DNA of 64,000 bases, from positions 7,137,501 through 7,201,500 of the forward strand of contig NC_134963.1 in the NCBI RefSeq assembly GCF_965638725.1. Direction: 5' to 3'. The notes beneath the pieces are model-generated. The model did not search any database. It was not told the origin of the DNA and saw only the letters and a program-made list of their open reading frames with translations. Both the position numbers and the translations under genes were made by a program. Each line of letters starts with the position of its first letter. Position 1 is the first letter of the stretch. Of the stretch, positions 50,057 through 60,905 are shown one piece after another. Origin of the DNA: Aptenodytes patagonicus. Its lineage: Eukaryota; Chordata; Aves; Sphenisciformes; Spheniscidae.

Positions 50057-50865
50057 TGAGCACAGCGGGATTGTGACTGGTGACAGATACAGAGTACTTA
50101 AACTAAAAATCAGGTTGTGGTAGAAATGTGTCCTCTGCTAACAGACTGTACTTGAGCCATAGGGTTTTGTTTTGCAGTAAGTCTTTTCTGTCGGTGGGTT
50201 ACTGAAGCAGTTGAATTGTCACGGGGTGGGGATGGGGCCGGTAGCTCAGTGAGACACGGCACAGGGGACTCGGCTTGGTTCCTCCCAGCCGGACTGGAGC
50301 CCGGGGAAGTCACAACTTGCACAGGGATGTGAGTGAGGTGCCACCTGCTATGGAGGCTCCGCGATGCCAAGGTTGGTGTCTGACCACCAGCCCAATTCAG
50401 CCTTGTGTAGGAAAGCTAATGATGATTAATGAGTGACTGAGCACTTGAAATTACTTGAAGGGGTGGAAGAAAGGCCAGTGTGTGCTGCTGGGTCCACTGC
50501 AGTGCAACTCTGCTGTCCCAGGCCAGCAATCCTTCAGGTCCTACTGGACAGCAGGAGAAAGGGAGTGGAGTGGGGGGGGGGGGGGGAAGCCTCAAAAATG
50601 TATTGCCTGAACACAGCATGATGATCCAAGGGACTGGGCTTTGACTCGAGCCCTTTGGATTTTACAGAAGTTTATTACAGGTTTACTTGCACTGGAAGCT
50701 TTTGCACAAACACTTTCTGATTGGGTTTGAAAGGAGCAATATGTCTTGAATAATCACAGTGGTAGTTATAGTGGCTGTAGCTTTTCATGTTGTGTGGGAG
50801 GTGTTTGGGTTTTGTTGTTGTTGTTTTAATGTTGGGTATAAATAAAATACAGTTTTGAAAAGTGT
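50057..50865 (+). other. B3GNT4 3' untranslated region
   Basis: It runs from the stop to just past AATAAA at 50841-50846, followed by a GT/T-containing stretch. It includes a run of 15 G at 50572-50586, likely variable in length. Confidence 0.65.
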
Positions 50866-52760
50866 TTTCACAGGAGTATTCTTGCGTCTACTGAAAGCTA
50901 AAAGAACTAAAAGCCAGAGGAGGCTGAGATCTGGTGCTGGGTGTTTGCATTAAGGAGTCATTGATTAAAGAGGATGAAGTTATGTGGAAATGGATACTTG
51001 CTGCTTCCTTTGCTGTGAGCAGCTGCCATTCTCTGCCCCTGTCCAGACAAGATGTATTAATACAGAAGTGATTAATCTATGAGTGTGCTGGAGTCGCCAA
51101 TTTGAGGAAAGATCAAATATGAAACTAAGATTTGGTGTTATTTTTATGATGCTTATCAGCTTCAGGGTGTTTTGCTGCTAGGTCAGAAGCTGCTGTGCTG
51201 TGCATGAGCAGGAAGCAGCCTGGAAGCTTTAGAAAAAGGTAGAGGGTAGAGAGGAAGTGTGTGATTACAGAAACTGGAGCAGTTTGTGTTGTGCTGTTGT
51301 CATTGTGGTCTAGTGCCAGCTGCCCAGCGTTCACTGCCCACCAGATGTGAGCTGGAGCTTTCAGAGGTGCCCAGGAAATGCTTCCAGGAGGTCCTTGCTT
51401 GTAGTCCTTAGGCAGAGAGACCGAGGGCATCCCGAGACCAGAGGTGTGACGAGCTCCCCGGGGAGGCTGGCTGCCCTGCCTTCCAGTGCAGTGCAGTGCT
51501 GTACGACCTCAGGCTGAGGGACTTCTGGCAGTACTGCCGGTCCTTGTTTGATCCCTTGCTGCCTTGGCTTTCTAAAGCACCAGGTGTAGTTCTAGCTTAG
51601 CCCTACAGCATGACCTAGACTCTTATGGCAGGAGCTGCAACTGTCACGCGAGCTGTTTCTGTGCCAGATGGGAGTAGGTGTTTGTCTGAAAAAAATTGCT
51701 CTTCCAAGGGGTGAGCCTGTGTGTGTGTGTCCATCCTCAGTGTGGTCTTGTACAAGCTGATACTGCATCTTCTCACTGCAGCCCTAACAGGGATTAATTA
51801 GCTGTATTAGCTGTACCTGAGAAATTGTCTACGTGTAGTTTCAGATATGTTGGCTTTGTAAACAAGGCTGAGTATCAGCAGCAAAACCCAGTTTCTGGGC
51901 ACTGCTGCTTGTTCTAGAGAAGAGACTGGACAGAGCGGGTACCATGGTACCCTGTGAACTGCTGTGGCAGCATTTTTCTGATCCACTAGATGATTCCAAA
52001 TGCAAACTCAGTAACATAATGTAGAGCATGATGTCATGTCTGTTGCAGGCTTAGGTGTATGGGCTAACCCCCGATAGGCAACTCTCACTTCCTAATAAAG
52101 GTGTGTGGCTCTTTTCCACCCCGTTTTGGAGGCGATATAGAGCCACTTGTACTCCTCGCTCCCATTTTGACTTGACTGAACTGACTGGTTGGTTCCTGTC
52201 ACGTCTGAAGGTTAGATGTGTGCCGGTACAGCCTGGGTCTTGGGAAGTAAGAGCAGGGCATAAAGTGAAACAAAAAGTGTGGCAACAAGGGGGCTGGGAG
52301 CAGGCTCTAAAAGGGGAAGAATGGGCTGCTTTGCAGACTCCTGTAGCAGTGCTCATCTGTCTTAAGCCGTATGTATCTCTGCCATGCGAGCATCCGAGTA
52401 GAGTTACTGTGGCATCCTGAAAAGAACACAACCCGTACGTGCATTTGGGTCAGTGGCTTGGCAGAAGTTCTTAAAACTGCAGCATGTAACAAATTGGAGC
52501 AGTTGTGGTTAGAGGCTGACCTGAAGTTGCATTTGGCTCTTCAGGGCGTGGTTGTGCCACTGCTGCAAAGAATCCTCTCATGACAGTGGTTTTTTTCCTA
52601 ATGCTCCAGCCCAAAGCTGTGTTTGGGCCCTCCCGACTACTGGCAGAGCAGACACTGGCATCTTCCTGTGAGCTTTAATTCCGGACTGTGCCATCCTCCT
52701 TGAATACAGCAGCACCCAGTGAGGAGCAGGAGCAAGGAAAGGTAGTTTGTTAATTTCTTT
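50866..52760. other. Tail-to-tail intergenic stretch between B3GNT4 and DIABLO
   Basis: No gene is recognised. B3GNT4 (+) and DIABLO (-) converge here. The right part may be the end of the DIABLO 3' UTR, with a minus-strand ATTAAA signal at about 52765. Confidence 0.5.
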
Positions 52761-52764
52761 ACTA

Positions 52765-54027
52765 TTTAATCTATAAATGTAGAGTGCTGTGCAGCTGAGA
52801 TTGCATTTGCTCAAAAGGCAGGCAAAATGAGACACAGATAGAAAGGCTTATGCTACAGCTGAAACAATTCCTAGTCAAGCACAGCTCGACTTAGTAACAG
52901 CAACCTTGACACAGATGCAGTACATCAGATGCTAATTTGTGGGGAAAAACCTATGACTAATATGTGTTTTCTTACAAAACCTGATGAACGGGGATTAACT
53001 GACTCAAATCAGCAGTGATAAAGTTCTAGTGGATTCTATTCCACAAAGCAATCTCAGCTTAAGTTTACAGTGTCTATACAGCTAATATTGCAAATTTCAC
53101 ATTTAGCTGTCAAGTTAGAAAATGAACACAGTGAAAGACACCTGTGTTTTTGAAGCCTGCAGTGAAACATTAAGCTTGCAAAAAGATTATTTTCCTGACA
53201 CTTGTGCTGGAAAGCATTCAAATATGTAAAACTTGCTTTTGCTCACTGCTTTGTAAAGAAGTACACAGAAGTTGCCACAATGACTTTGTTTATAACCACA
53301 GTATCTTGAAAATGGAAGATTTTGCTTCCTGGGGAGGGCAGATGCATTACAAGCGGTGACTCTTGGGTGAAAGAGGCTACTGCACTGAACTGCAAAACTT
53401 CACTAAGAAGAGCCTAGGTAACTCCATAGAAAGTTTTCAGCTCTACAGCAAAAGTTTCCCCTGATTGCAATTAAGTGTAATTTGATGCAGCTGCCAGACT
53501 CAGCTCTGTTACAAACTTTTAAGTTCAAAGAGAAAACAATGCTTAATCTCTTATCCAAATGGGCACACCCACAATGACATGCTTTTGCACCGTTTAATTA
53601 AGGTATCTCCTAACAGACATCATTTACTTCACAGGTTAAAAATAATTACTTTTAAATACACTTCTTTGGCTGATACCTAGTTAGCCTCTAAATTAAGACT
53701 GCTCTCACAAACATATCAAATGAGGGGCAGGACTCTCCCAGCAGAGAGAGAGACAACAAGCTATCCTTGATAGCAGTTTTCACATTTGCATAGTTAAACA
53801 TTTAAATAATTGAATCCATAAGTATTACAAACATGGTAAGTTACAAACAAGATCAAGGCCTTTCAGATACTTGGAATTGACTTGATTTGTAAAGCAATCC
53901 TGTCTGGGGGAAAAAATGGAATCATAGGCTTATTTCAGCAGTTTCCCACTATCCCACACTTAAAAATTTCGGACCCTTCAATTTGCAACTGACTCTCACG
54001 TATTCTGTGGTGACACTAAAGTTCTTT
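52765..54027 (-). other. DIABLO 3' untranslated region (inferred)
   Basis: Minus-strand sequence after the stop has no other gene. The first plausible poly(A) signal I see is ATTAAA (TTTAAT on +, about 52765). I found no AATAAA closer in, so the end is uncertain. Confidence 0.4.
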
Positions 54028-57000
54028 TCAGTCCTCCCGAAGGTAAGCGTCCTCACCTGCCTCTGTACTTCCTAAAATACCCTGTGGCAATGAAGATTCC
54101 TCTCCTTGAGCTTTTATGAGCTCTTCTGTTTGAGCTTCAGCTAACTTGGTCTCTGCTTTCTGGGACAGCTGTCGCACTTCTTGCACCTGTGACTTCACTA
54201 GCTGAATGTGGCTGCGGGCTGTCACTGAGGCTTGGTCTGCACCTGAAAAGTAGTAATTTAAATACATGGGGTTAGAGGAAGCACTCGGCAAACCTTCAAT
54301 TAAGGAAGCAATTGTCTATAATTATCATCTACTTTGCTAAGTGTTTTGATGGCTCTTGGGCTATATTAATGCTAAATGCATTTACTGTTCATTTACCTTA
54401 AACTACAATATGGCCCCTTGAATCCTTCCCACCCAGGTGGGTTACAGCCAGCGTCTGATCAGAGCGATCAGCTTGTGCTAGTGGGTTTGAGAACTAAGCC
54501 CAGCCCAGTCATCGCGTGCCAGGAACTTTCAGTCCTTGTCCTGTCCCGGCACCTACCAGCAGCGGGAATGTCTGTGGCACTGCTGAACTCAGAATCCCTT
54601 CTCCTCCCATACTCCTACAGATTCTGTGCCTTTTTCAGGCCCTTACAGAGTTAGGGTGTCCCATCGCTTTCCTACCCTTCTCCACTCCAATAATTTTGGC
54701 GATTTACCATACGTCAGCCCATAACTCAATCTCAGAGCTATCAAGTCTCTACACTTTTTGTGAAAGTGTGCATGCAGGGAGAAAAGACCAAAATTATTAT
54801 CTTTCCTGACTGAAAGGCAAATATTCTCACTCTTTAATAAAAGTGAATCCAGCTAGAAAGACCTGCTGGACCCCCTAGGTAGCCTTATTTCTGTGGCTCC
54901 CAGAACTGTGTTTGAACACTGCATTTAAAAATGACTAAATGCTTCCCTCAAACATTTTTTTGGCATGGTTGGTCTTGATCTAAACCACATGTGAAGTTTC
55001 CAGGCCTGGTTCTCAGAACTCTTCTACTAGACCTGTAGCCAATAAAAGAATGTAAGTTCTCAGCATCTCTAAAAACCAGGCACTAGCTGTAAATTGGTAT
55101 GTTAACTGAATGTATATTCTGTGTCTCTCTCAATTCCATTCCCATTCGGTAAATACTGCCTAAATGCTAGGGGAAAGAAATTTTCAGTATTTCTGCTTGT
55201 GCTTACCTGACTGATACGCAGCTTCTGCTGCCATCTCTGAAAGACGTAACGCTGTCATCCAGCTGGATTCCAGCCTTAGGTATTCCTGCTGTTTTGTTGT
55301 CATCTAGGAGTAAAACAAAGTGTTACTTAACTAGATGTAACAGTATCTGAATGCTCTTCCAAACGGTGCCTTTGTGAAAAGATGAGCAAGCGAGACGAGA
55401 ACTTTCTGAGCAGAGTTTTAAGAGGCAGATTGTTGACTGAAGGGAGATGATTGCTTACATCAACTCTGGCTCCTATTACCACCTGCCAGACTGCATCCAC
55501 CTCTTCTGAATTCATTTTCCCAAGAAGATTTGCATATTGCTTGTAGAGAGACACCAGTGTATAAACAGCCTGCAAAGGAATCATTTCACACAATTACGTG
55601 ACAATCTGTACATCTCTGATGTTGTCTCAGTGTTAACTGGTGTTAATTAGCAAAATTGCTGAATGGTTCCAAAGGTGCTTTGTTCTCAAGTTCATTGCAA
55701 TTTCGGAGGCACTGACAGCATTGGCTGTCTGCCTACAGTAGTGCTTTATATATTTGCCGTACTAGTAACGAAGTAAACTGGAACGCAAATACTTTACTCA
55801 AATTGCCACTTATCTATAAAATTAAAACTGTATCTTGTTGTTTCAGACTTAAATATGGCTCACTCCATTCTTCTGATGAAACTCAAGTTCACGGCCTTAC
55901 AAATGGGCACAGAAGGTAAATAAAATACTTAAGAATACAGGGTGGCGTATCCTACTTACTCATACGCAGGTATCCAATACCTGTTACGAGTTTCTTTAGC
56001 CCCAGTTCTAAGACATGGGTCATTTCGGCTTAAGTTCAAGCTCAAAGCAACAGTTTAACAAAGCTAAAAATAACTTCCAAACAGTGAGCCCTACCCCATT
56101 GTTTCCTAGGGACCTAACATCTTCAAACCCCCGCATATCTTTTATTAAAATTCATAAAAAAACAAAGTCCATTTTAAGTATGGTTTAACAGGTGTAGTTA
56201 GTGCCAAATAATTTAGTATTTCCAGTATTGACTTGCTAGCAAAGTGTGTAAGCTCTCAGCTTACCTTTGTATACTCTGTCAATGCTTCAATCAATGCGTA
56301 TGTTGTTTGAGAGAGGAGTGTAGAAGTACTGTCTGTTACCAAGGAAACTGCTCTTTTAATCAAGGCATCGTTACTGAGAGAAACCGAGTTCTGCTTCTGA
56401 AAGACAAGACGTTTGCGTGATCTTTACGCTGACTTTCATGTGGATGTTCTTAGTAACAAATAGCGGTAAGGAAAAGCACCACTGTTAGTTACAAGGCTGG
56501 ACAGCCTGGCTCTCACTGCTGTTTTGCCATTGTAAAACAAGCGAACTGTTTTTGCAAGGCGTTATTGAAGGTAGACATTTTCTTTCTCATTTTTCTTCCT
56601 TAACAACTACATGGCTTAAATACCTGTGATCCCCAAGAAGGAATACAATTCTGAGGGCAAGTACTAGTTTGTAAAATGCTAAGCAAGTGTTCTTGAATAT
56701 TAAACTGTTTCTAACGAGCGGGTGCTGTGTGTATCTCACTCCTGATACGTTACCTCCACGACTGGGACTGCACACAAGGCCACTCCCAGCCCCACGCCCA
56801 CCATTTGGTGCCATCGTCCGTTCACACCCGAGAGGCAGCGTCTCCTAATATTGGCCAGAACAGGGAAGCTTTGTTGGGAAATGCAAGAAACAAAGTTAAG
56901 CGCCAGAAATAACCAGTGTGTGGTGGGAAATGGGTATCAAAGAGGAAAAAAGAACACCTAGAAGCTGTTCTAGGTGACCTAGTCTCTACCAAGCTTCTGT

Positions 57001-57861
57001 AATGCAGCTGCATAACAGTGATGAATAAGTTTGTTTTAAATTCTGTTATATTACTTAATTATAAGTGCGAGAAAAGAAGACAAGCACAGTAACTAGTGCA
57101 TTATTAATCCTTTGAGAGAGGAAATGTATCTTATCTGCTACCAACACACTGCTGATATTCAATAATATTGAAAAGCAAATTAAAAAGCATGCTTAAAAGT
57201 AGTATATGGTACATGCAGGTGAGCAGTACGACTGGTAATAGTTTGCTGCAACCCAGTGACACTTAGGGCCTCATGTAGTCGGTTTTATTTACATCCAATG
57301 TTGTGTAAGTGTCCGTGGGGTCAGGGCCTATCACTGAAATACTCGAGCAGGAAAACAGAAGCATTCAGTCATGAGAATTGTCTTGTTGTACAGCAATTTT
57401 CTGAAAATAACTGGTCCGTTTTCTTTCTCTTATGCTGTGTACTCTCAAACTACAGCCCACCAGCGGCAAGCGCTGTGCGGGTACCGCAGCTCCTACCGCT
57501 CGTGCTATTCCAGCTGTGCTGTGGCATCTGGAGACAGATGAGGTGCGTTATGGCCATTTCTGTGGCACAGGCCGCCGCTCCAGCCGCAGCTGGCTTGTTT
57601 ATATCGGGCAAACGAAGTGGGTACGGAGTCACAAAGGGCGGTCAGCGGCAGGGAACCGAGCCGGGAGGCTGACTTCAGCCCTGTCGGCCGCGCCCGGCCC
57701 GCTCCAGCCCGGTAAACAGCCGTCTGGGCGTTACCGCGGCCGGGCGCGGCTCCAGTGAAACGCCCCCGCCCCGCCGCGCCCTCGGGCCCCGGAGCGGCGG
57801 GGCCGCCGCGGTACCTGAGGAGGGAGCAGCAGCTCCGGAGCCAGCGGCTGGCCGCAGCCAT
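54028..57861 (-). CDS. DIABLO: DIABLO (Smac), six coding exons
   Basis: Smac is a mitochondrial intermembrane protein released in apoptosis to bind and block IAPs. Minus-strand exons: 57861-57815, 56868-56754, 56396-56265, 55569-55459, 55303-55207 and 54242-54028 (stop). They sum to 717 nt, 238 residues (human 239). The N-terminal part ([15 protein letters not shown]...) is a presequence; the mature protein would start at AVPV ([10 protein letters not shown]), the IAP-binding motif, with Val in place of the human Ile at the fourth position, a tolerated residue. Helical-bundle segments match human: [63 protein letters not shown] and the terminal AYLRED. The presequence is shorter or diverged at the exon 1-2 join (acceptor CAACAAAG), the least certain border. 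Confidence 0.94.
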
Positions 57862-58140
57862 CTTGGGACTGGCCGGTACGCAGGAAGTGACGTCAGCGCG
57901 TCCCGGCGGGGGGCGGTCGCGGAGCGGGCGGGGCTGGTTTCCCGGCATGGCGCATGCGCAGAGGGCGGGCACGTGGGGCAGGCGGTGGATCGCGCGCGTG
58001 GCCGTTGGTTGAAGGCGGGAGCGGCGCGCGCGGCGCTGTGAGGGCGGCCGGAGCCTGAGGCGACGGGCGGCCGTCCGTCCGTCCCCCGCCTGCTCCCGCC
58101 GCCCCGGGCTGCCCCAGCAGCTGCTCTGCTCTTCAGGTAG
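57440..58140. promoter_or_regulatory. DIABLO CpG-island promoter, possibly bidirectional
   Basis: A CpG island spans DIABLO exon 1. Sites read directly: a full CRE, TGACGTCA, at 57888-57895 fused to an ETS site (AGGAAGTGACG); an NRF1 palindrome, GCGCATGCGCA, at 57950-57960; and a YY1-like AAGATGGCTGC (minus) overlapping the DIABLO start codon. On the + side a donor-like CTTCAG|GTAGCG at 58136 could end the first exon of a divergent transcript. Confidence 0.65.
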
Positions 58141-59080
58141 CGGCACTTGCCTCGGGACACGCCATCGGGGGCCCTTGAAGCAGAAATGGTGTTAGGAGCT
58201 CTCAGCTCAGGCCGTGCTGCTTGGCCAGTTCCTCTGTGTTACTCTGCTCAGAGACACCTGGCCGGCCCAGCTCAGCAGAGAACAGCCCTCAGCTGTGTGC
58301 CAGGTCATCAGCAGAAGTGTTGGCTGAGATCACACGGACTGACTTCCACAGGTTCTGCTCCCCACCTCCCCACCCTACCCCCAGTTTAATCTTTGTTTTT
58401 CAAGAGTATATGATGCTGCTTAGCTTTTGGCTAGTGATAATTCCTAGCTTCTCCAGCAAAGGTTTTCTGTATAGTTCTACATGAAAGGCCTCGATCAATT
58501 AAATCTGTTCTTTTTGTATATACCAGAAATTCCTGTCTATTCTCTGTGAGACTTGGTTTACTCAGCACAGTTTAGTTTTAGCAAGGCAGTGCTGTATCGC
58601 AGGCACATCTTTCAGCTAACTCCATGTTTTAAGCATTTGTTGAAGAGCATTGCACACTTGGGAGTGCCAAATAATAGGCCTATAGATAATGTGTTGGTGC
58701 CCCCACCCCATGAAGCATACCTCATAAAACTAGGAAGAGGGAAACCTTATGCTGATTTGAAATGTCTTTTTGCAGGACTTCTAAAAAAACCTACAAGTAA
58801 TTTCTGTATCTCTGCCTTCACACCCTTAATGAGGCAGAGCTAGACAAGGCAGGACTTGTTTACTTGAGATGCCGGTCATGTTTGAATTGTGTTGCATCCC
58901 TCCCATGCCTCCGCTGTGCTCGGCAGACTGCAGTGCTCTTGAGGCTGGGCGTGGGGTGGGAGTCTCAGGAGAAAACTAGTGGGAGGCTTTTAAATATTTT
59001 GGGGAACAGGGGCAAATGTCTAGGAGACACAAAGAATCTGCAAGAGCCACAAAGATCAGTAAAGTGCATGCATGTAGATA
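58020..59080 (+). other. Stretch downstream of the DIABLO CpG island, no gene recognised
   Basis: A divergent non-coding transcript is possible (donor-like site at 58136, ATTAAA near 58498), but no conserved protein is seen. Open frames at 58147-58389 and 58553-58843 match nothing known to me. Confidence 0.35.
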
Positions 59081-59096
59081 CTTTTTTTTTTTAATC

Positions 59097-59102
59097 TTTA
59101 TT
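59097..59102 (-). terminator. Poly(A) signal of the microprotein gene
   Basis: TTTATT on + is AATAAA on the minus strand, about 180 bases after the microprotein stop, preceded by GTAAAAAG. It fits a short terminal exon of about 400 bases. Confidence 0.5.
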
Positions 59103-59279
59103 CTTTTTACATAAGAAAATAAGATTGTGATTAGGCAGTAACGAAACAAAACACTTGCAGATCTGGCGCAGGAGGAAGGGGCTGCCATCCTGCGTGCCGA
59201 GCAGACGCGCAAGACCAGCTGCACGGTGGAGCCTGTTGCCTCTGGCCAGCCTGTGGCTGCAGGAGCGGAAGAGGAGCTC

Positions 59280-59414
59280 TCATTTAAGCACCAAGAAGTA
59301 TGTCGTCCAGCCGGCGAGCAGCAGCGCCCCGACTAGCACAGTGTAACTGAACAGCACAAAGGCCAGCAGCTCCTTCAGCACCTTCAGGAAGTGAACGGCG
59401 AAGGAGTCGGGCAT
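59280..59414 (-). CDS. 44-residue single-pass membrane microprotein (unnamed)
   Basis: The minus-strand frame 59414-59280 encodes 44 residues: MPDSFAVHFL, an amphipathic KVLKELLAF segment, then a hydrophobic span from about residue 18 to 43 (VLFSYTVLVGALLLAGWTTYF) ending LVLK. Gene-like evidence: start codon in strong context (ACCATGC), a good acceptor CCCTTTGCTTATAG 65 bases upstream (exon start 59479), an AATAAA signal on the minus strand (59102-59097), and a plausible untranslated first exon ending CTACCTGG|GTAAGC at 60693 behind a TATA-like box (60901-60894). I do not recognise the protein. The layout of a short helix plus one TM helix recalls the SERCA regulators (phospholamban, myoregulin, DWORF), but I see no clear sequence match. 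It lies upstream of DIABLO, on the same strand. Confidence 0.6.
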   Translation of the reverse strand: MPDSFAVHFLKVLKELLAFVLFSYTVLVGALLLAGWTTYFLVLK

Positions 59415-60619
59415 GGTTCTCCCCGGCACTGCGGCAGGTAGGGTCCCTGGGGCTGGCTGTTGCCCTGCTCCTCCCCGGCCTATAAGCAAAGGGACAGGAT
59501 GAGTCTTTCTCAGAAGGAGACCACAGAGCTGACGGGCTGGCTCTGCTGTGGGGGCAATGGCTGTGTTCAGGAGGGTTAATGGCCACCCGTCCTTCTAAGA
59601 AGGTTGTTAGCGTCAGGTTGGACTTGTGTGTGCTTGTTCGGGGTTGCTGAGCTGTGCAGTGTTGAAAAAGAGTTCAGGATCTGATCAAAGTCTCCAAATC
59701 AGGACTGGTAACTAAGCAAATTAACATACAAACGCACAGGCAGTGGACACTGCCGTGTCGGTAAGGGCTAGAGGCCCTTACAGAGTCCAGCTGGCTCCTG
59801 GTATCTTTCCCCCTGTGTCAGTGGCTGTGCATCCAGGAAGCTTCACGTTCAGAGCGGTCGCTGATGGTGCATTACCAACAGTGTGTTCTGATCAAAGTGG
59901 TCAATTCCTCCAAGGAAGCCACCATTAATATTTAATGATATAATTGCATCTAATGGAGATACTGGCACAAACTGAGCCTTTTTTTTAAGAATGACGAAAA
60001 CTGTGACTTAAATACAAGTTAGCACAGGCAAATATTTATATCTCATGTTAAAAATAACCTTTAAATGGGAGACACGGGGTAAGACGCTTTAGAATTCATC
60101 TTCTAGCTGTATTTTAAAGTCGTATTTACACATCACTTTTTAGAAGTGATTGCTCATTTGTTAGTTTAATATAAAATCTGAACTCTTTCACAAAAGTTGT
60201 TCGCTCCTTAGACTTAAAGCTGTGAAAACCCAGCTAAAAAATTCTACCGTCTCTCCAATTTACATGTTCTTTTAAATTTTGATCATAACTGTGCCTGATC
60301 AAAAATATCCACACTCTTGGTCAAGCACATAAAGGGAATTTAAAACCAGATTTAAGATAAAGCTAACCTAAAGGGATCGTTTTCTTCTAAACAGTCTAAA
60401 GCCAGCCAAAGTAAACTGAATTCCTATCCTGCCACTTACTTAGAATATTTTTTAAAGCACTCTTGTGATAAAGAGTTCACTTTTTGATTAAAATAAACTC
60501 ACTCTTTTGGTCTTATTAAAGAGTTCAGTCACTTCATTTTAAGCTGAGGCACATGTATACATTATAGCAGCTATTGCATTTTAAAACCACCATGGTTTCC
60601 CAGTTGTTCAAAGCATTGA

Positions 60620-60905
60620 AGTTTTCTATTTATAGGCTTTACATGATTTCTGATTATCTTAAAAGATTTTGATAAAGAAATAAACTGCTTACCCAGGTAG
60701 ATGAGGGGCTCTACTTCGTAAAGTTCCTATTTCTCTCTAGTTTTGTTTGCAGCTGTCCTTTGAATTTCTCGCTTCTAAATGGTTTGTGCTGTAGTTTGAT
60801 CCCCTTCTGAGCTGCTCGTCGGGGAGCCAGGAGTAATGAGGTTGTGTTTGCAGCCCACACGAGGACTAATGCACTAGGTGTGGTCAGGACCAGTTATTAT
60901 ATGAC
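60620..60905 (-). promoter_or_regulatory. Inferred promoter, exon 1 and MEF2 site of the microprotein gene
   Basis: Minus strand: CATATAATAA (about 60902-60893) as a TATA-like box, a presumed untranslated exon from about 60868 to the donor CCTGG|GTAAGC (exon end 60693), an E-box CAGCTG near 60752, and in the intron a perfect palindromic MEF2 site CTATTTATAG at 60626-60635. MEF2 plus E-box would favour muscle expression; that is inference from motifs only. Confidence 0.4.

Noticed and set aside
50230-50300. tRNA-like string (GGCCGGTAGCTCAGTGAG)
   Set aside because: The A-box-like piece is not followed by a proper B box (GGTTCCTCCC) and no cloverleaf pairs; it lies in the B3GNT4 3' UTR.
58553-58843. 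96-codon open frame downstream of the DIABLO island
   Set aside because: No homology, no splice context, composition like random sequence.
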